A DNA stretch of 8,125 nt from contig CAJWOD010000054.1 of the NCBI GenBank assembly GCA_913044145.1, positions 1 to 8,125 of the forward strand, written 5' to 3'. Source of the DNA: an uncultured Nitrospina sp. GTDB lineage: Bacteria > Nitrospinota > Nitrospinia > Nitrospinales > VA-1. Below are positions 5,631-8,125 of this stretch, one piece after another; positions within the stretch are counted from its first letter, which is position 1; every line of letters begins with the position of its first letter. The notes beneath the pieces were generated by a model, which saw only the letters and a list, made by a program, of their open reading frames with translations, was not told the origin of the DNA and did no database searches. The position numbers and the translations under genes were made by a program.

Positions 5631-5879
5631 ATGAATGAGCCAAGTACTGTAGCTAATTTAGAGGGACTATCTATTTCGCCAAATTCATTGAGAAAAGAAG
5701 ACTGGTTGAATTGTCTTGTGGAAGGGATTGATGAGTTATCCACAACAGAACGTTTAATCATTTCTATGTTTTATTATGAAGGCTTGACAATTAAAGAAAT
5801 AGCTCTGGTTCTTGAAATGTCTGAGTCAGAAGTTTCTAGAATCCATTACGACACAGTTTTGGAGCTACTAAAAAAATAA
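5631..5879 (+). CDS. Stand-alone sigma-70 region-4 (FliA-like) protein
   Basis: This protein has only 82 residues. From about 34 to the end it matches region 4 of FliA/sigma-28: ELSTTERLIISMFYYEGLTI, then KEIALVLEMSESEVSRIH and the terminal helix TVLELLKK. This is the helix-turn-helix that contacts the -35 element, and in sigma-28 it is also bound by the anti-sigma FlgM. Regions 2 and 3 are absent. The strong SD, intact frame and sigma-54 promoter upstream argue that it is a functional short protein and not a decayed sigma gene. Possible roles are a DNA-binding regulator, a ligand of the RNA-polymerase beta flap, or a decoy for an anti-sigma factor. None is shown by the sequence. Residues 1-30 are unassigned. 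Confidence 0.8.
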   Translation: MNEPSTVANLEGLSISPNSLRKEDWLNCLVEGIDELSTTERLIISMFYYEGLTIKEIALVLEMSESEVSRIHYDTVLELLKK

Positions 5880-5957
5880 TCTGAGGAATAATATTCAATG
5901 AAGGTTTTTTGAGTGAGTTTCCCATTTTAAATATGTTTTTTTAGCCTTTCTTGAGAA

Positions 5958-5984
5958 ATATAAATCCCCGCACCCAATTTATAT
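5958..5984. repeat. 8-bp inverted repeat with a GC-rich loop
   Basis: ATATAAAT (5958-5965) and ATTTATAT (5977-5984) are perfect inverted repeats around an 11-base loop that begins with CCCCGCACCC (5966-5975). The loop sequence recurs in opposite orientation at 7792-7801. It may be an operator, an RNA hairpin or an element end. Confidence 0.4.
5966..5975 (-). repeat. GC-rich 10-mer, left copy of an inverted pair
   Basis: The minus strand reads GGGTGCGGGG. The same 10-mer is found on the plus strand at 7792-7801, so the two copies face each other across the DUF932 and FAH genes. Confidence 0.45.
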
Positions 5985-6113
5985 GCTCCTCCATCTTTAG
6001 AGCAGAGCTTCCAAATAGTATTTTAAAATATCAAATGGACCACACGGCTTAAAATAATTGAGTATATAGCTAAATATTTTGATTATTTTCAACAGAATCC
6101 TTTTTTAAATTCA

Positions 6114-6142
6114 TTGTTTGCAGTATAAATATGTCTTATAAG
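6114..6142 (+). promoter_or_regulatory. Possible promoter for the DUF932 gene
   Basis: TTGTTT at 6114-6119 and TATAAG at 6137-6142 are 17 bases apart. The -10 is good (five of six) and the -35 is weak. The predicted start near 6149 gives a leader of about 38 nt. Confidence 0.4.
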
Positions 6143-6186
6143 AATCAGTAATACATGGGTAATGTGGGTTTATTGGGATTGTGTAA

Positions 6187-7068
6187 ATGAATGGATCAAA
6201 CGAAAAACCATGGGATGGGATCGGTGTAGAAGTTAACAGTAGTTTGTCAAGTCGTGAAATGCTTTATAAGGCTAAGCTCGATTGGGAAGTTTCTAAAATT
6301 CCTTCGCAAAGACCAAAGTCGCATTCTAATCAGGAAACCTTTCGTTTTTACAAAGCTTATTTTGACTCTGGGAATGCAGAAATTGACTCCGTTGGCAGCC
6401 TCGATGGTACGCGAATTATCTGGGCCCTCGCAAGGCTCAATGAAAACTTTATGTTACCTGGAAATGATGAGCTTAAAGGTTATATTCTTTTAGCTTCTCG
6501 CCATGAGGATAGAGAAAAAATAGAAATACAATTTTTGACCCTGCGTTCTGCTTGTAACAGTATGTTGAAGATATCTTCGAAGGCCCGACCAACGGTTAAA
6601 AACTCTTTCCGGAGAGTATTTAAATCGACTCTCCCTTTTCTGTCTGAGTCGGCGCAAAGATTTGACGAGGAAATGACGCAAAAAGCAAAGACTACAATTG
6701 AAATGGGTCGTAGTGCGATATCGAACTTTGCCGAAACAGCGCAAAAATTAGTGGATAAGACTATAAATGAAAAGATTGCCGAAAAATATATGACAGAGGT
6801 TTTTAAACCGGATCCTTCAAAAAATGAAGGAACACCAGCAGAAGAGCAGGCTAAAAAAAACGCAAAATCTGCACTGGGTGCTTTTGGATCCGCTCCAGGG
6901 CAGAATCTAAGGTCGACACAAATGACAGCATGGGGGCTTTTGACTGCGGTGACATATACAGCAGACCGTTTAGGAAAGACTCCAGATTCGCGTTTAAGAC
7001 AATCTTGGTTCGGGCCTAATGCAAAAATTAAGAAACGTGCATTAGAGTTGGCGCTAAAATTGGATTAA
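6187..7068 (+). CDS. DUF932 (phage/plasmid-related TIGR03299-like) protein
   Basis: This 293-residue protein has the DUF932 pattern. It starts with KPWDGIGVEV (7-16, usually PWHGLG). LDWEV follows (31-35), then AEIDSVGSLDGTRIIWALARL (64-84), GNDELKGYILLASRHED (92-108) and the QFLTLRSACNSML block (115-127), where many relatives have TpvRvVC.NTL. The C-terminal block is TAWGLLTAVTYTADRLGK (247-264) with SWFGPNAKIKKRAL (273-286). The family is common in phages, plasmids and genomic islands; its biochemical role is not settled. The middle (about 150-230) is charged and probably helical. The usual extra 10-15 N-terminal residues are missing, but an in-frame TAA at 6184-6186 immediately before the ATG excludes a longer form. 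The SD (GGGA) is distant. No other phage gene is adjacent, so its presence suggests past transfer. It converges on the FAH-family gene. Confidence 0.75.
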   Translation: MNGSNEKPWDGIGVEVNSSLSSREMLYKAKLDWEVSKIPSQRPKSHSNQETFRFYKAYFDSGNAEIDSVGSLDGTRIIWALARLNENFMLPGNDELKGYILLASRHEDREKIEIQFLTLRSACNSMLKISSKARPTVKNSFRRVFKSTLPFLSESAQRFDEEMTQKAKTTIEMGRSAISNFAETAQKLVDKTINEKIAEKYMTEVFKPDPSKNEGTPAEEQAKKNAKSALGAFGSAPGQNLRSTQMTAWGLLTAVTYTADRLGKTPDSRLRQSWFGPNAKIKKRALELALKLD

Positions 7069-7119
7069 TAAATTACCATGATGATTTCACACCACAATTA
7101 AAATTCTTTGCTAATAGAG

Positions 7120-7779
7120 TTACTCAGAGCTCAGTTGCCAGAAAAACGAGCCGATCACAGGACTTTCCACTACAATTTTGTCGCCTGACTGAATCGTGGC
7201 TACGCCTGCAGGAGTACCGGTGAAAATTATATCACCAGGTTTTAAGGTCCACCAGCTGCTAATAATTTGAATTAGATTTGAGATGGGGAAAATCATTTGT
7301 CCTGTATTGCCTGTTTGTCTTAGATGGCCATTGACAAAGCATGAGAAGTTAAGGTTTGCCAAATCAAATTTCTCTGGATGATAACTTTTAAAGACACCTA
7401 ACGGCGCACTTTGCTCAAAGGACTTGGAACGCTCCCAAGGCAATCCAGCAGCTTTTAATTTTCTTTGAACATCACGCAGCGTCAAATCTAAGCCTAGTGT
7501 TATCCCGGAAATATATGATAAAACCTCGGATTCATGAATATTCTTTCCTTCTTTTCCAATCAACAAAACTACCTCGACCTCGTGTTGCAATTCATTTCCA
7601 TAAGGCGGATGGTTTAGTGTTACACCCGGAGCTACAATGTTGCAAACAGGTTTCATAAATACCACAGGTTCGTTTGGGATTTGTTTATCGCCTAATTCCT
7701 TAATGTGTTCGTCATAGTTTTTGCCGATACAAAAGATTCGATTAGGAGTAAAAGGTAAATTGTGGGAAGTAATATTCAA
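7120..7779 (-). CDS. Fumarylacetoacetate-hydrolase-family protein, YcgM/FAHD1-like (acylpyruvate hydrolase)
   Basis: This 219-residue protein is close to the length of E. coli YcgM and human FAHD1. Motifs in order: CIGKNYDEHIKELG (17-30) with the lid dyad His25/Glu28; EPVVFMKP (37-44); HEVEV (66-70) with metal ligands Glu67 and Glu69; LDLTLRDVQ (97-105) with third ligand Asp98; AGLPWERSKSFEQSAPLG (111-128) with Lys120; and TGTPAGV (187-193). Relatives cleave acylpyruvates or act on oxaloacetate (decarboxylation or tautomerisation) with Mg2+ in the cytoplasm. All catalytic residues are present, so it should be active; the exact substrate is inferred. The start is TTG at 7779, since a stop lies four codons upstream and no ATG lies near. 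No clear SD is visible, so the start is less certain than the family. Confidence 0.88.
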   Translation of the reverse strand: MNITSHNLPFTPNRIFCIGKNYDEHIKELGDKQIPNEPVVFMKPVCNIVAPGVTLNHPPYGNELQHEVEVVLLIGKEGKNIHESEVLSYISGITLGLDLTLRDVQRKLKAAGLPWERSKSFEQSAPLGVFKSYHPEKFDLANLNFSCFVNGHLRQTGNTGQMIFPISNLIQIISSWWTLKPGDIIFTGTPAGVATIQSGDKIVVESPVIGSFFWQLSSE

Positions 7780-7791
7780 TATTCTAGTCTA

Positions 7792-7801
7792 GGGTGCGGG
7801 G
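7792..7801 (+). repeat. GC-rich 10-mer, right copy of an inverted pair
   Basis: GGGTGCGGGG lies 13 bases upstream of the FAH-family start codon. It is the inverted counterpart of 5966-5975. Beyond the 10-mer the flanks share only loose AT composition, and no target duplication is evident. Confidence 0.45.
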
Positions 7802-7862
7802 TTATGATGATTTTTTCTTCTGTTTGTCAGATGGCCTTTAATTATTCCGAGTACGAAAGGAT

Positions 7863-7967
7863 CTATACAAACACTATATATAAAAGGCTAATTTTTCGCA
7901 TCCATTTAATTGCTTTTCGGGAATAGGAACGGCCTATATGATCTGCTGCTTGAATTACTTGTCTCAT
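7863..7967 (-). CDS. Possible 34-residue basic, hydrophobic-tailed peptide
   Basis: ATG at 7967-7965 to TAG at 7865-7863. An SD-like GGAGA lies about nine bases upstream on the minus strand. The peptide is MRQVIQAADHIGRSYSRKAI followed by a KWMRK cluster and the hydrophobic tail ISLLYIVFV. Composition suggests membrane association. It lies 83 bp upstream of the FAH-family gene on the same strand, and its start is 43 bp from that of the divergent MBL gene. No family is recognised, and a chance ORF of this length is possible. Confidence 0.35.
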   Translation of the reverse strand: MRQVIQAADHIGRSYSRKAIKWMRKISLLYIVFV

Positions 7968-8010
7968 TCGGTTAATCTCCGTATTTCCAATAATATTAGG
8001 ACTTGATTTA

Positions 8011-8125
8011 ATGATTCAAACCACTTTAATAGGGCATGCCTGCCTGTACATACAGTCGAAAAAAACAAATATTCTCACTGACCCTGTTTGGTTCGATTAT
8101 CTTTGGGAAGAGATCAATGTGCTAT
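8011..8125 (+). CDS. MBL-fold metallo-hydrolase, 5' part only
   Basis: The reading frame is open from the ATG at 8011 to the window end (38 codons) and is cut by the window. The start MIQTTLIGHACLYIQSKK and the following NILTDPVW are the first two beta strands and the LTDP turn typical of metallo-beta-lactamase-fold hydrolases of the UlaG/NAPE-PLD-like kind (GHA..lI....iLtDPvw). The Asp of this turn is a conserved structural residue of the fold. The metal-binding HxHxDH motif would lie further downstream, outside the window. The SD AGGA (7998-8001) lies nine bases before the ATG. The subfamily and substrate cannot be judged. Confidence 0.8.
   Translation, partial: MIQTTLIGHACLYIQSKKTNILTDPVWFDYLWEEINVL

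Larger units (their letters stand above)
5882..6113. other. Intergenic stretch without a supported gene
   Basis: No credible coding region is visible. It includes T-rich runs (5907-5912, 5936-5942) that could end the sigma region-4 transcript, though no strong hairpin precedes them. It also includes the inverted repeat at 5958-5984 listed separately. Confidence 0.4.

Noticed and set aside
5956..6007. 17-codon minus-strand ORF (about 5942-5995) and short GCTC/GAGC pairing nearby
   Set aside because: The ORF is too short and lacks an SD; the stem is only four pairs.
6490..6744. 84-codon minus-strand ORF and the 79-codon plus-strand ORF at 6254-6493
   Set aside because: Both lie within the DUF932 gene in other frames and show no domain or RBS support.
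7804..7926. 40-codon plus-strand ORF starting at the tandem ATGs at 7804
   Set aside because: It has no convincing SD, an ordinary low-complexity composition, and overlaps the minus-strand 34-residue ORF that has a better RBS.

Overview
The window is AT-rich (roughly two-thirds A+T by eye) and looks like ordinary chromosome of a Gram-negative bacterium. Three proteins carry Sec signal peptides (a DUF2059 protein, a SUMF1/FGE-domain protein and a small unknown protein). There is also a sigma-54 type promoter and a FliA-like sigma region-4 domain. The mixture would fit a marine Nitrospinota or deltaproteobacterial-type genome, but no marker gene fixes the taxonomy. No rRNA, tRNA, CRISPR array, transposase or integrase was seen.

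Layout. 1-2062 holds three exported proteins: DUF2059 (+), an FGE-sulfatase fold protein (-) and a small secreted protein (+). The last has a TTG start and is preceded by an RNA leader that can fold into a three-way junction whose closing helix covers its Shine-Dalgarno sequence. 2124-4349 holds a divergent enzyme pair: an EgtD-family amino-acid N-methyltransferase (-) and a haem-oxygenase-like diiron oxidase (HDO) with an intact ligand set (+). They are separated by 180 bp containing overlapping promoter-like elements. 4376-5112 holds a minus-strand unit: a promoter, a 43-residue single-span membrane protein with a good RBS, then a pentapeptide-repeat protein. 5411-5879 holds a plus-strand unit: a sigma-54 promoter, a 35-codon ORF with a good RBS, then a free-standing 82-residue sigma region-4 protein. 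6187-7779 holds a DUF932 phage/plasmid-type protein (+) converging on a YcgM/FAHD1-like acylpyruvate hydrolase (-). This pair is bracketed by inverted copies of a GC-rich 10-mer. 7863-8125 holds a possible 34-residue peptide (-) and the beginning of an MBL-fold hydrolase (+), cut by the window end.

The genes do not form one clear pathway. The best candidates for undescribed biology are the structured RNA leader at 1603-1681, the sigma-54-driven micro-operon encoding a lone sigma region-4 domain, and the methyltransferase/diiron oxidase pair, which could make or modify an amino-acid-derived small molecule. All functional links between neighbours are inference from position.
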